A stretch of 64,000 nt of DNA from Chondrus crispus (lineage: Eukaryota > Rhodophyta > Florideophyceae > Gigartinales > Gigartinaceae), in NCBI RefSeq assembly GCF_000350225.1, contig NW_005179046.1, positions 511,078 through 575,077 on the forward strand. Reading direction: 5' to 3'. The notes under the pieces are model-generated. The model saw only the letters and a program-made list of their open reading frames with translations, had not been told where the DNA came from and did no database searches. Positions 31,917 to 44,874 of this stretch are shown here, piece by piece. How positions within the stretch are numbered: the stretch's first letter is position 1; each line of letters opens with the position of its first letter. Made by a program: the position numbers and the translations under genes.

Positions 31917-34900
31917 ATGGATGACCAAAGCTCTGGATCGGTCAGAATCGAGAAGCTGACCGCATCTAACTTTTACATCTGGAAGCAGAAAATCGAGCTA
32001 CTGCTTGCTCTCCGAGATGTCGATCAATACGTTTTTGATGATATCCCGGAGAATACGACGTCAGATGACCGGAGAAAATGGATCCGTGGTGACGCAAAAG
32101 CAAAGGCAGTCATCGGGCTCACGCTTTCTGATGACTACTTGCAACATGTGCGAGGGTGTAGCAGTGCCAAAGAGACATGGGAAGCAATTCTGAATGTGTT
32201 TGAGCGTCATACTTTGCTCAACAAACTTGCCGCCCGTCGCGACTTCTACACTGTATCCATGCTCCCATCCGAGAAAGTGCTCGTGTTCATCAATCGTGTG
32301 AAGCAACTTGCTGCCAGATTGCAGTCAATGAGTGTTGAGATTGACGATAAAGAAATTGCAATGGCTGTGTTGAATGGCTTGCCTCCACGATTCGATAACT
32401 TGATTGTGGCTCTTGACGCACTTGGTAATGAAGATAAAGTGTTTGGACTCCAGTTTGTGAAGAGTCGTCTGCTGCAAGAAGAGCAACGAGAAAGCATGAA
32501 GACCGCTTCTGCTTCATCACCACATGCACCTGCACTTGTCAATCGTATGCCTATTCGACGCGATATGAAATGTACGAACTGCAATAGACATGGGCATACT
32601 GCAGCGCGTTGCTGGGGCAAGGACGTGAATGGGCGCCGACCTGCACCGCCAGATGGGTTTCGATCACGCAACACTGGCTTAAAGCCAAGTGCATTCGTTT
32701 CTGGAGATGACAATTCTACTGCTGCCTTTGCGGAGAGTGACTTTACTTGCTTGCTTTCGACTTCCACTCCAGAAAAGAGGGCTGCAAAGGCAAGGTCATG
32801 GCTTGTCGATTCCGGTTGCAGCGCTCACATTACGTTTGATCGCTCTTTGTTCGTTACGTATGAACAGATGCAATCTGGATCAGTCGAGATGGGCACGAAG
32901 GCTAGAGCTAATGTCGCTGGTCGCGGCGAGGTAGAATTCATGTTGAACGTCAACGGTAGTCCCCATCCTTGCCAATTGTCAAACGTTTTGCATGTCCCTG
33001 ATTTCGGATATTCGCTACTGTCTGTTAGCCAAATGGTTTCAAAGGGTTTGCAAGTGTCATTTGAAAATGAGAAATGTTGCGTTACTGCAGGACCAACTGT
33101 AGTTGCTACAGCGAGTCAAGTTGGGGATTTGTACATACTTGACGTCATGAATGAAACCTTTTCTGCTCACGTAGTTACCCTGCAGACGCTACATGAACGC
33201 ATGGCGCATGTTAATGTACAAGGAATCGCATCAATGATTCACAATAATGTGGTAAGTGGCATCAACGTTCGTCAAAGCGATGTGATCAGTGCAATGAATC
33301 CGAAGTCTGACAATCACTCTCCCATTTGTCCTGCGTGCGTGTTTGGCAAAGCAACGCGATCAGTAATCCCAAAACAGCGATCATCGTCTCGAGCACAGAA
33401 CTGTCTTGACTTGGTACATTCTGACGTTTGCGGTCCGCTCGAAGTACAGTCGATTGGTGGTTCGAGATACTTCATTACATTTGTAGATGATCACTCGAAC
33501 TGGGTAGTTGTGTACACGATGAGAAATAAATCTGAGGCGTTTGCAAAATACAAGTTGTATGAAAAATTGGCTCAAACCCACACTGGTCGCAAAGTAAAGG
33601 TTCTTCGCACTGATCGAGGGGGAGAGTACTTGTCGACGGAATTCAAGTCGCATTTAGATTTAAACGGTACGCAGCACCAACTCACAACGGCGTACACCCC
33701 TGAACAAAACGGTGTTGCTGAACGTTTAAATTGAACTTTGATTGATCTTGTCCGCTCAATGCTTTCTCATAAACAGGTCAGTAAGCGATTCTGGGCCGAA
33801 GCTCTTGCCACTTCGGTATATGTACGTAATCGAGTTACCTCACGCGCTTTGCCCGTTAATACAACTCCACACCACATTTGGATGAATTCTACTCCAAATG
33901 TTGGCCATTTGCGAGTATTTGGGTCAAAGTGTTGGTATACATTACCAAAATTAGAGCTCCGTAAGCTGGACTTGCGAGCGCGTGAAGCAATGTTTCTTGG
34001 GTACTCGCAATGCAGTAAGGCATACAAACTTTGGGACGGAGAGTTGAATAAAATTGTTGTGTCACGGGATGTCAAGTTTGATGAATCGATATGTGGTATG
34101 CATGACATTCCTGCACACGAAGGTGATTCAATCAACTCTGATGTTGACGTTGTACTGCTCGATGGCGACAATGGGAATGCAGCTGATATCCCAAATACAG
34201 ATGAGGTCGGTTCTGAAGAGGATGAAGTTTCGGAGGAGGTTCTTGAAAACGATGGTGCTCATTCTGTAAGTGAGAATGATGAAGATGAAGATGATGTACC
34301 AACTGCCGTCGAAACTCCGAATGTCACTCCTCCAACTCCGACTCCAGCTGTGCGAAGATCGTCTCGAGTCAGCAGACCTCCCGGATCATGGTGGAGGAGC
34401 AACTTTGCAGCTGCTCTTCGTTCACATGCGCATGTCGCTATTGAAGGTCCCAAGACTTTCAACCAGGCAACCAACGGTCCTAGAGCTGCGTTTTGGCAGA
34501 CCGGCATTGACAAAGAACTTGCCTCCCAGACTAAGAATCAGACCTGGAAACTTGTTCCTGGATCTGAGGCGTCAAACATCTTGACATCTAGATGGGTTTT
34601 CAATGTCAAGCAACTGCCTGATGCAAATGGCAATATAGTTGAAAGTGCAAAAGCCAGACTTGTTGCTCGTGGATTCCAGCAAGTGCAAGGTCTTGACTAT
34701 ACTGAGACATATGCCCCTGTCATAAAGTTTACCACTATTCGTCTACTTCTTGCCTTAGTTGCTCATTACGACCTCGAACTTCATCAGATGGATGTCGTGA
34801 CTGCGTTTTTGAACGGCGACTTGGATGAAGACATCTACATGGAGCAACCCGAAGGGTACATTGACAAAAGCAAAAGTGATCACGTGTGTAAACTTTTGAA

Positions 34901-35683
34901 AGCACTTTACGGTCTTAAACAAGCACATCGTCAATGGCATGCCAAAGTGGATGATTTCTTAATTGGTGAATTGGGATTCGAGACTTCGCGTAGTGATCCT
35001 TGTCTCTACATTAAACGCATCGGTAACACTATCATGCTGATTGCACTTTATGTCGATGACTTGTTACTTGCCGGTAGTGATATCGATGCCATCAAATGGA
35101 TGAAGGGGGAGCTTAATAAACGGTTTGAGATGAAAGACCTTAGTGAAGCAAAAGTCTGCATTGGTCTTGAAATTGGAAGGGATCGCACCGCCAAGACGTT
35201 GAGTCTCACTCAAACTAAGTATGCATCAAAAGTGCTTGAGCGTTTTGGAATGTCACGTGTAACCCCTCTCTGACTCCAATGGAACAAGGTCACACAACCA
35301 CGATTTCAACCGAAAACGACTCCGAAACAAATGTACCGTATCGTGAGGCAGTGGGATCCCTGATGTACTTGATGGTTGGGACTCGTCCAGACTTGGCATA
35401 TGCGATTGGAAAGCTTTTTCAACATTCTGCCAACCCATGTGAGTCACACTGGGCAGGTGTAAAACGAGTAATGCGATACGTGCAAGGGACTCGAAACTTA
35501 GGAATCGTGTTTGACAATAAATCTAAATCGCCGGAGTTGTTCGGCTTCAGTGATGCTGACTGGGCCGGTTGTTCAGACTCTCGCAAGTCGACCAGCGGAT
35601 ATGTTTTCAAGTTCTGAGGTGGAGCGATCAGTTGGAGTTCCCGGAAACAGACTGTGGTTGCAACTTCGACGTGTGAAGCTGAG
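31917..35683 (+). pseudogene. Copia gag-pol, A2 element 1
   Basis: Continuation of the A2 element whose LTR-C, primer-binding site and leader lie at 21844-23841. The frame starts at the ATG 31917 and has the same domain order as the A1 copy. It is broken three times: CGA to TGA at 33732-33734 in the integrase, beside the catalytic glutamate; a one-base loss near 35255 in RT; and TGT to TGA near 35617 in RNase H (GYVFKF then stop). The end is cut at 35683, after the EAEY codons for CEAE, by a B1 LTR on the other strand. Its RT motif YVDDLLLAGSD is intact. Confidence 0.93.
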
Positions 35684-36349
35684 TAATGGTAGGTTCGGAG
35701 GGGCAAGGGAAATAAGGAGGGCAGGTTGATGTGTGTGAGTGAAGGAGTTGGTGCCGAGGTTTACTTGGAGCCGTCTTTCGGCGATACTTATACACTTTGA
35801 GTGTTACACTATCCCATTACTTTGGCACCTGGTAAACCGTACTCACCATATGCGCGACCGAGCGCGGTCCTCTTCTGGCCCGTCCACACTGTTCTATTTC
35901 CACCTTACGAATTGACTATTGACTATCAGTGCACAACAGTTTCTACACATTTCGAGTGACTGTAAACCATGGCCCTATGCATGCAATCGTTTCACACCTT
36001 ACTAATCTGCATCCAGACATGACAGAATATATTCTTGCACAATGAACAACTTGGCATCTCTCTATTTCCAACAACGCAAAGTCCTGTCATATCTCAGTCC
36101 CCATACATGCCCTTGTTTCGTAGCTTACTAATTTCGGTACACACTGCCAGACAACTATGACGGGTAGCAACAATGTGCATCTAGACTTTCTACACATCTC
36201 ACGTGATATCCGATGTGAATCACACGAGTACTGTCATCAACTTGCATCCAACGGCGCACCATAACGAGAGCACAGTACAACGTCGCATGCTGACGAGAGT
36301 GTAGTACAACGGCGCATGCTGATGCAAGGGTCGCATACAGCGTGACGCG
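35684..36349 (-). repeat. LTR-B1 fragment
   Basis: The 3' half of an LTR-B1 in minus orientation (TAATGGTAGG on the plus strand), inserted at CTGAG in the A2 RNase H region, and cut at ACGCG (36345-36349) by the LTR-A of A1 element 2. The rest of this LTR is not found in the window. Confidence 0.88.
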
Positions 36350-37012
36350 TATAGAAAGGTCAGCGGGGCAGAGGGAAGAAGGATGGTTGAAGGTCGCTGG
36401 TGGTTGACGGGAAAAGAAGTTGATACCATTTTACTCTTGGTCGCCAACTATTGGCGCTACTTATACTCTTCGAACTACATACAATACGAGCCATTAGGGC
36501 TGGTCACGTGACTCTCCTTCTTACACTCGTTGATAATCAAGTGACTCTCCTATTTCCACTCTCGGTTGATAATCAAATGACTTTCCTACTTGTACTCTCT
36601 CTTGCTAATAATTTGGGACCGTTTGAGAGTCAATAATATCTGAATGTACTGTACTGTAGATTACAGATTTTACAATACGATTAATAACTACTGTGGCACA
36701 TACGTCATACGTGTCATACACGTGTAGGACAAATGTCATACGTGTCACACACATGTCAAATCGAGAAAAATGAAACATGTTCAGAATGTACTGTACAGTG
36801 CCACGAGGTACATAACTTACACGTATCAACACCGAAATTGAAACATGCTCGGAAATAATAGGAAAGTGCAACCGTGTACAAATATGACACGTGTCCACGT
36901 TGAAGACCAAACATCCTGAGAATGCTCTTGCAAGCATTTTAGGTTTCGTCGACGTACACGTGTAATATCTGTCCAGGCTTGTAGCTTTGCATGTGGTCGA
37001 AGATTTCCATCA
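36350..37012 (-). repeat. LTR-A, 3' LTR of A1 element 2
   Basis: 663 bp with only two GTTGATAATCA units and an extra CATACGTGTCA repeat near 36720. It is followed by the polypurine tract (37013-37023) and the pol stop. Confidence 0.92.
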
Positions 37013-37023
37013 CTCCCCCTCGA

Positions 37024-40000
37024 TCACATGCTTTTACTGGACACTGCAAGCCCCAGAAGTTCTACAAACTTCTGGAATAGAATTCGCCCAAGTGCTTTGG
37101 TTAAGATATCGGCAGGCATCGAAGTGGTCGGACAATGCGACAAATACACAATGTTTCTCTTAATAGCATCTCGTACGTAGTGGTATTTTACATCAACATG
37201 TTTGTTGCGACGGTTGATCGATTCATTCTGTGCAAACGAAATCGTCCCTGCATTGTCACACCCCATCATGATCGTGGGATCAGAATCAAGTCCGAGGACA
37301 TCAGCAACAACTTGACGCAACCAGGTCGCCTCCTTACACGCTTCACATAGTGCAATGTACTCAGCTTCACACGTCGAAGTCGCAACCACAGTCTGTTTCC
37401 GGGAACTCCAACTGAAAGCTCCACCACAGAACTTGAAAACATATCCGCTGGTCGACTTGCCGGAGTCTGAACAACCGGCCCAGTCAGCATCACTGAAACC
37501 AAGCAACTCCGGCGATTTAGATTTATTGTCAAACACGATTCCTAAGTTTCGAGTCCCTTGCACGTATCGCATTACTCGTTTTACACCTGCCCAGTGTGAC
37601 TCACATGGGTTGGCAGAATGTTGGGAAAGCTTTCCAATGGCGTATGCCAAGTCTGGACGAGTGCCAACCATCAAGTACATAAGGCAACCGACTGCCTCAC
37701 GATACGGTGCCTTTGTTTCGGAGTCGTTTTCGATAGAATTCGTGGTTCTGCGACCTTGTTCCATTGGAGTCAGAGAAGGGTTACAAGTCGACATTTTAAA
37801 ACGGTCAAGCACATTTGATGCATACTTAGTTTGAGTGAGACTCAATGTCTTGGCAGTGTGATCTCTTTGAATCTCAAGACCAATGCAGACTTTTGCTTCA
37901 CCGAGGTCTTTCATCTCAAACCGTTTGTTCAGCTCCCCCTTCATCCATTTGATGGCATGGATATCACTACCAGCGAGTAACAAGTCATCGACATAAAGTG
38001 CAATTAGCATGATAGTGTTACCAATGCGTTTAATGTAGAGGCACGGATCACTACGTGAAGTCTCAAATCTCAATTCACCGAGTAAGAAATCATCCACTTT
38101 GGTATGCCATTGACGAGGTGCTTGTTTAAGACCGTAAAGTGCTTTCAAAAGTTTACACACGTGATCACTTTTGCTTTTGTCAATGTACCCTTCGGGTTGC
38201 TCCATGTAGATGTCTTCATCCAAGTCGCCGTTCAAAAACGCAGTCACGACATCCATCTGATGAAGTTCAAGGTCGTAATGAGCAACTAAGGCAAGAAGTA
38301 GACGAATAGTCGTAAACTTTATGACAGGGGCATATGTCTCAGTATAGTCAAGACCCTGCACTTGCTGGAATCCACGGGCAACAAGTCTGGCTTTTGCACT
38401 TTCAACTATATTGCCATTTGCATCAGGCAGCTGCTTGACATTGAAAACCCATCGAGATGTCAAGATGTTTGACGCCTCAGATCGAGGAACAAGTTTCCAG
38501 GTCTGATTCTTAGTCTGCGACGCAAGTTCTTTGTCAATGCCGGTTTGCCAGAATGCAGCTCTAGGACCGTGGGTTGCTTGTTTGAAAGTCTTGGGACCTT
38601 CAATAGCGACATGCGCATGTGAAAGAAGAGCAGCTGCAAAGTTGCTCCTCCACCATGATCCGGGAGGTCTACTGATTCGAGACGATCTTCGTACAGCTGG
38701 AGTCGGAGTTGGAGGAGTGACATTCGGAGTTTCGACGGGAGGTGATACATCATCTTCATCATTCTCACCTACAGAGTGAGTGTCCTCGTTTTCAATAACC
38801 TCCCCTGAAATTTCATCCTCTTCCGACCCAACCTCATTAGTATTTGGGGTATCGGCTTCATTCTCATTGTCGCCACGGAGCAATACAACGCCAACGTCAG
38901 AGCTGATTGAATCTTTTTCATGTGCAGGAATGTCATGCATCCCACATGTCGATTCATCAAACTTGGCATCTCGTGAAACAACAACTTTACTTAACTCTCC
39001 GTCCCAAAGTTTGTATGCTTTACTGCATTGCGAATAACCGAGAAACATCGCTTCACGCGCTCGCAAGTCAAGCTTACGGAGCTCTAATTTCGGTAATATA
39101 TACCAACACTTTGACCCAAATACTCGCAAATGGCTAACATTTGGAGTTGACTTCATCCAAATGTGATGGGGAGTCGTGTTAACTGGCAAAGCCTGTGAAG
39201 TAACTCGATTGCGTACATATACTGCAGTGGCAAGAGCCTCGGCCCAGAATCGTTTACTGACCTGTTTATGAGAAAGCATGGAACGGACAAGATCAATCAA
39301 GGTTCGATTTAGACGTTCAGCAACACCGTTTTGTTCAGGTGTGTAGGCAGTGGTGAGCTGGTGCTGTGTACCGTTTGAATCCAAATATGACTTGAATTCT
39401 GTCGACAAGTACTCTCCCCCTCGATCAGTGCGAAGCACCTTCACTTTGCGACCAGTGTGCGTTTGGGCAAACTGTTCATACAACTTGTATTTTGCAAAGG
39501 CCTCAGATTTATTTCGCATCGTGTACACAACTACCCAGTTCGAGTGATCATCTACAAATGTAATGAAGTATCTCGAACCACCAATCGACTGTACTTCGAG
39601 CGGACCGCAAACGTCAGAATGTACCAAGTCAAGACAGTTCTGTGCTCGAGACGATGATCGCTGTTTCGGGATTACTGATCGCGTTGCTTTGCCGAACACA
39701 CACGCAGGACAAACGAGAGAGTGATTGTCAGACTTTCGATTCATTGCTCTGATCACATCGCTTTGACGAACATTGATGCCACTTACCACATTATTGTGAA
39801 TCATTGATGCGATTCCTTGTACATTAACATGGGCCATGCGTTCATGTAGCGTCTACAGGGTAACTACGTGAGCAGAAAAGGTTTCATTCATGACGTCAAG
39901 TATGTACAAATCCCCAACTTGACTCGCTGTAGCAACTACAGTTGGTCCTGCAGTAACGATGCATTTGTCATTTTCAAATGACACTTGCAAGCCCTTTGAA

Positions 40001-41121
40001 ACGATTTGGCTAACAGACAGTAGCGAGTATCCGAAATCAGGGACGTGCAAAACGTTTGACAATTTGCAAGGATGTGGACTACCGTTCACATTCAACATGA
40101 ATTCTACCTCGCCGCGACCAGCGACATTAGCTCTAGCCTTCGTGCCCATCTCGACTGATCCAGATTGCATCTGTTCATACGTAACGAACAAAGAGCGATC
40201 AAACGTAATGTGAGCGCTGCAACCGGAATCGACAAGCCATGACCTTGCGTTTGCAGCCCTCTTGTCTGGAGTGGAAGTCGAAAGCAAGCAAGTAAAGTCA
40301 CTCTCCGCAAAGGCAGCAGTAGAATTGTCATCTCGAGAAACGAATGCACTTGGCTTCAAGCCAGTGTTGCGTGACCGAAACCCATCTGGCGGTGCAGGTC
40401 GGCGCCCATTCACGTCCTTGCCCCAGCAACGCGCTGCAGTATGCCCATGTCTATTGCAATTCGTACATTTCATATCGCATCGAATAGGCATACGATTGAC
40501 AAGTGCAGGTGGATGTGGTGATGAAGCAGAAGCGGTCTTCATGCTTTCTCGTTGTTCTTCTTGCAGCAGACGACTCTTCACAAACTCGAGTCCAAACACT
40601 TTATCTTCATTGCCAAGTGCGTCAAGAGCAACAATCAGGTTATCGAATCGTGGAGGCAAGCCATTCAACACAGCCATTGCAATTTCTTTATCGTCAATCT
40701 CAACACTCATTGACTGCAATCTGGCAGCAAGTTGCTTCACACGATTGATGAACACGAGCACTTTCTCGGATGGGAGCATGGATACAGTGTAGAAGTCGCG
40801 ACGGGCGGCAAGTTTGTTGAGCAAAGTATGACGCTCAAACACATTCAGAATTGCTTCCCATGTCTCTTTCGCACTGCTACACCCTCGCACATGTTGCAAG
40901 TAGTCATCAGAAAGCGTGAGTCCGATGACTGCCTTTGCTTTTGCGTCACCACGGATCCATTTTCTCCGGTCATCTGAGGTGGCATTCTCCGGGATATCAT
41001 CAAAAACGTATTGATCGACATCTCGGAGAGCAAGCAGTAGCTGGATTTTCTGCTTCCAGATGTGAAAGTTAGATGCGGTCAGCTTCTCGATTCTGACCGA
41101 TCCAGAGCTTTGGTCATCCAT
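37024..41121 (-). pseudogene. Copia gag-pol, A1 element 2, one amber codon
   Basis: Full-length A-type polyprotein frame from the ATG at 41121, with all motifs (zinc knuckle, VDSG, integrase triad, YVDD, RNase H), broken only by CAG to TAG near 39850, between protease and the GAG-pre-integrase domain. The N-terminal 433 codons of the open stretch are identical in protein to those of A2 element 2 at 44842-46143, including this stop, while the part after the stop matches A1 element 1 (IRAMNRKSDNHSLVC). The copy is therefore a mosaic. It is otherwise open, so the loss is recent. Confidence 0.93.
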
Positions 41122-41358
41122 TTCGCCGAATGGATGTACCCTTCGAGTATACAAGGTCTTCTGTTCCGGGATCCCAAGCCGTTAACCGATAGTCAACACA
41201 ATGGCAAGCCCACCCGTATAGGAAGTTTGTAGCGATTACTCGGAAACGTTCTTGGTGCTTGTTCCCGGCGGAGTGGAACAAGCGTATTCTTCTTAAAAAT
41301 GCCTTAGGGCGCTACCCCTATATGTCGGCCAGTGCGGGTCTTTCGACTGTGAACTAAA
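41122..41358 (-). promoter_or_regulatory. Truncated leader of A1 element 2
   Basis: Shared pre-gag block and the GCTTGTTCC/GGAACAAGC hairpin; cut at 41358 by LTR-B2, so primer-binding site and 5' LTR are missing. Confidence 0.75.
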
Positions 41359-42619
41359 TATTGAAAATGTGCGACCACATGCTGTTATCTGAAAAGGTCA
41401 AAATCGAGTGACACGTGTACATGACTGCACGGTCCGGGCGCTCTTACCCATATCACGACATGACACGTGTAAAATCCCAGATTTTGGGGTTCCGGGGACG
41501 AAAGTGGCCTCTCGGAGGGTCATGCAAATTTGCATAGTTTTGCCAAGTGGAACCTTGGCCCGTAGCACTATAGACTACACAGGAAATACTGCAATTCTAT
41601 TGGCCCTTAGGTCTAATGCTGCAAATCTATTGGTCGAACGTTGTCCACGTGTGCGTCATTGGCCTTGTGATGTACTTTAAATGGCCTGTATATGCCATAA
41701 TTACGTTGTTTTGGGGGTTTCAAGTGGTTTGCCATGGTTGTAATGGGTAGTTGCATGGGGCCCCCGGGCACACATGTATGCTGTGTACACATGTACACGT
41801 CGCCAGGTGGATTCGTGTACGTACACATGTACACGCATCCAGGTGTATGCACATGAGGGTTTACAGTTTTACAGTGTCAGACTGTTTGCGATCCTGCGCG
41901 TGTCCGAGTACAGTACATGTGAATCAAAAGTACAACAAGTACTTCTGGCGAGAGGAATACAGTTGTGCGATTATTCTGTGTACGCGTCACGCTGTATGCG
42001 AGTCTTGCGTGAGCACGCGCCGTTGCACTGTGCTCTCGTCATGGTGCGCCGTTGGATGCAAGTTCATGACAGTACTCGTGTGACTTACATGTATTCTCAT
42101 GTGAGTTGTGTAGAAAGTCTGGATGCACATTGTTATAACTTGCCATAATTATCTGACAGTGCTTGGCGAAATTAGTAAGGTGAGAAACAAGGATACGTAT
42201 GGCGATTGTGATATGAAAGACGTTTGCGTTGTTGGAAATAGACAAGTGCCAAGTTGTTCGTTGCACAACAATGAAGTCTGGCATGACTGGATGCAGATTA
42301 GTAAGGTGTGAAACAGTTGCATGCATAGGGCCATGGTTTACAGTCATTTGGAATGTGTAGAAATAGTTGTGAGCTAATAGTTACGAATCGATTCGTAAGG
42401 TGGAAATCGAACAGTATGGTCGGGCCACAAGAGGACCGCGCTTGGTCGCGCATAGTAGAGTATGGTTTACTGGGAGTCGGAGTAGAGCGATAGTGTAGCA
42501 CTCGAAGTGTATAAGTATCGCAGGAAAACGGCTTCAAAGTAAACGTCGGCACCAACTCCTTCACTCACACACATCAACCTGCCTTCCTTCTTTCCCTTGC
42601 CCCTCCGAACCTACCATTA
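41359..42619 (+). repeat. LTR-B2, solo, without target duplication
   Basis: 1261 bp, TATTGAAAATG to CTACCATTA. Left flank CTAAA and right flank GTGCC do not match and come from different sequences; no primer-binding site follows. It is the same arrangement as at 18852-20115: LTR-B2, foreign segment, LTR-C. Confidence 0.86.
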
Positions 42620-42810
42620 GTGCCATGATACGCACCGCGATGCCTCTCCACGCCCTCCTAGCGGCGGAATTTACAGAAGGGGACAAGCCCCAATCTGAGA
42701 AGGGGGAGAAGCTCCCCCCGGCTTCGTCGAAGGAAAAACCCCAAGAGATTGACGCTGTCTCCCTCCAACATCTGCTGTCGCATGTCCGCACGCGAGTACG
42801 TGACATGCTT
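42620..42810 (+). other. Orphan 191-bp GC-rich segment
   Basis: Not repeated elsewhere in the window. From an ATG at 42625 a frame of about 60 codons is open (with KGEKLPPASSKEKPQEID) until LTR-C. Composition resembles the Ty3-like gag fragment at 20192, but there is no sequence match, so it is unassigned. Confidence 0.5.
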
Positions 42811-43750
42811 TGTTGTAATTCTACGACCACATGCTGATATGCATGATACACGACGACAGGTATGACACGTGTAAAATCGAGAACACTCGGCGTGCCGAGC
42901 TGAGCAAGTTTGATTTTCAACGTGTACACGTGTGATTTCTGTACACAGTTGCACTCTACAGTACTCCAGGAGCAAGTTTGGTTTTCAACATGTACACGTG
43001 TGAAATATGTACACGGTTGCGGTGTACAGTACAATCTGAGCATGTTTAATTTTTCTTCGCCCGACACGTGTATGACCTGGACACATGTCCTCATTACACT
43101 GTCGGACGCGTACAGTACGCCTGCAGTCTTACAGACAAAGTGTAGAACCTTGGTGGCGGGTGCCTGGCACGTGCCAAAGGTTTACAGCGTCCATGGAGTG
43201 TAGCACGGGTACAGCAGGACACAAAGATACCGTTGCGCGAGTTTTGAATTCGTAAGGCAAAATGTGCACTGTTGTAATTGACAGTGGACAGGACCTCACG
43301 AGAGATTCAGATTCATAAGGCAACGTGTGCGCTGTAAACAGTCCTTGCAGGATTGATTTGAATTCGTAAGGCAACGTGTGAGCTGTAAACGTGCCTTACG
43401 AATTTGTGCCACGCTGGATTTGGAATAGTAAGGGAATTTGTGCTTTGCTGTGCTTTGTTGTACTGCCTTACTAATTTCTCCGTCATGACAGTGCTAATTC
43501 GTAAGGCGGTTTTCTGTTCTGTTTGTTGGGCCATCGCCAGTTTGGCTGAGTAGCAAGACGGGCACATGTGTTAGAGCCAATACATTTGTAGTATGTGTGT
43601 CGTAGTGTTTGGTACTAGAGTTCTAGAAGATTGCAGAAGTGTATAAGTAGTGCCAGAAGTTGGCGACTCAAAGTAAATCGGTACCCAATCCTTCAACTTC
43701 ACCTCATCAACCGTCCTTCGATTTCCCTTTGCCCCGCTGACCTTCCAGTA
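42811..43750 (+). repeat. LTR-C, 5' LTR of A2 element 2
   Basis: 940 bp, TGTTGTAATTC to CTTCCAGTA (variant end; others CTACCATTA). Left flank TGCTT. Confidence 0.9.
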
Positions 43751-43765
43751 GGTTATGGGCCCAGT
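43751..43765 (+). other. Primer-binding site, A2 element 2
   Basis: GGTTATGGGCCCAGT. Confidence 0.82.
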
Positions 43766-44874
43766 TCAACGTTATTATTCCGCTGTGTGAGTGCTCGTTC
43801 TCCGTTTCTGCTGCCGTTTTCGTGTTTGTTTCTGCTGTCGTTCTCGTTTTGGTCTCCGCTGTCGTTCTCGTTTTGGTTTCTGCTGTCGTTTCCGCCGCCG
43901 TTTTCATCGCCGCCGTCGTTTGTTTTGTTCTATCGCCGTCTACTTGCTGTCGTTATCATCTTGGTCGTTCGTCTCCGTCTACCTGCTGTCGTTTCAACTT
44001 GGTGGATCTTCTTCGTGTCTGTTGCACCTTGGTCTTGGCAATCGTTGTGTGAGCTGTGGGTGTAGTCCCTAGTCGCCAACGTACCATATCAATCCAAGAA
44101 GACTGCCCTTCGATCACGCCGGTGATCTTCGTAGCTGCCGATACCCTCGCTCTTGGTGAAAGGCTTGTGCCATTGGAAATCTGACTTGAGCGAGGGTCCG
44201 ACCAAGAATCGTCGAGAGACGAAACACTGATCCTCGGGGAGGATCACAGTGTACTGGTCTAGTCGATCCGCACTCTGCCTTCGGGAGGTGCGTCGGCGGT
44301 GTGGGTAACGCTCTCGGTATTAGCCCTATAGGTACGACTTCGGTCCCCTGGGTGAAGAGAATACGTGCCTAAACACTGAACCTCTCACTATACGTGTATA
44401 AGGTCGCGTACCTTGATTAAGTTCGCACGGAAGAGGGTGACCCTAGGCGTGATTGTGAACAAATCACACGAGTACGACGAAGGCAGTTTCATTCTTGTGT
44501 TGTGGGAAACCTCATTGGGGTAGTACCGTATCAAGTTTGGACAAGCCGATTTAGGTTGCAGGGACCGTTCGCGGTAGTGACCAAAAGTCCTGGTTCGTCT
44601 ACAGGCAAAGTGTTGTGCTTACTCGTGGCACGTTTGATTTAGTTCACAGTCGAAAGACCCGCACTGGCCGACATATAGGGGTAGCGCCCTAAGGCATTTT
44701 TAAGAAGAATACGCTTGTTCCACTCCGCCGGGAACAAGCACCAAGAACGTTTCTGAGTAATCGCTACAAACTTCTTATACGGGTGGGCTTGCCATTGTGT
44801 TGACTATCGGTTAACGGCTTGGGATCCCGGAACAGAAGAGCTTGTATACTCGAAGGGTACATCCATTCGGCGAA
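43766..44874 (+). promoter_or_regulatory. Non-coding structured leader, A2 element 2
   Basis: Uninterrupted version of the A leader, with the same hairpins as 22811-23841 (for example ACCCTCGCTC at 44143 with GAGCGAGGGT downstream) and the pre-gag block at about 44785-44828. No credible frame. Confidence 0.68.
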
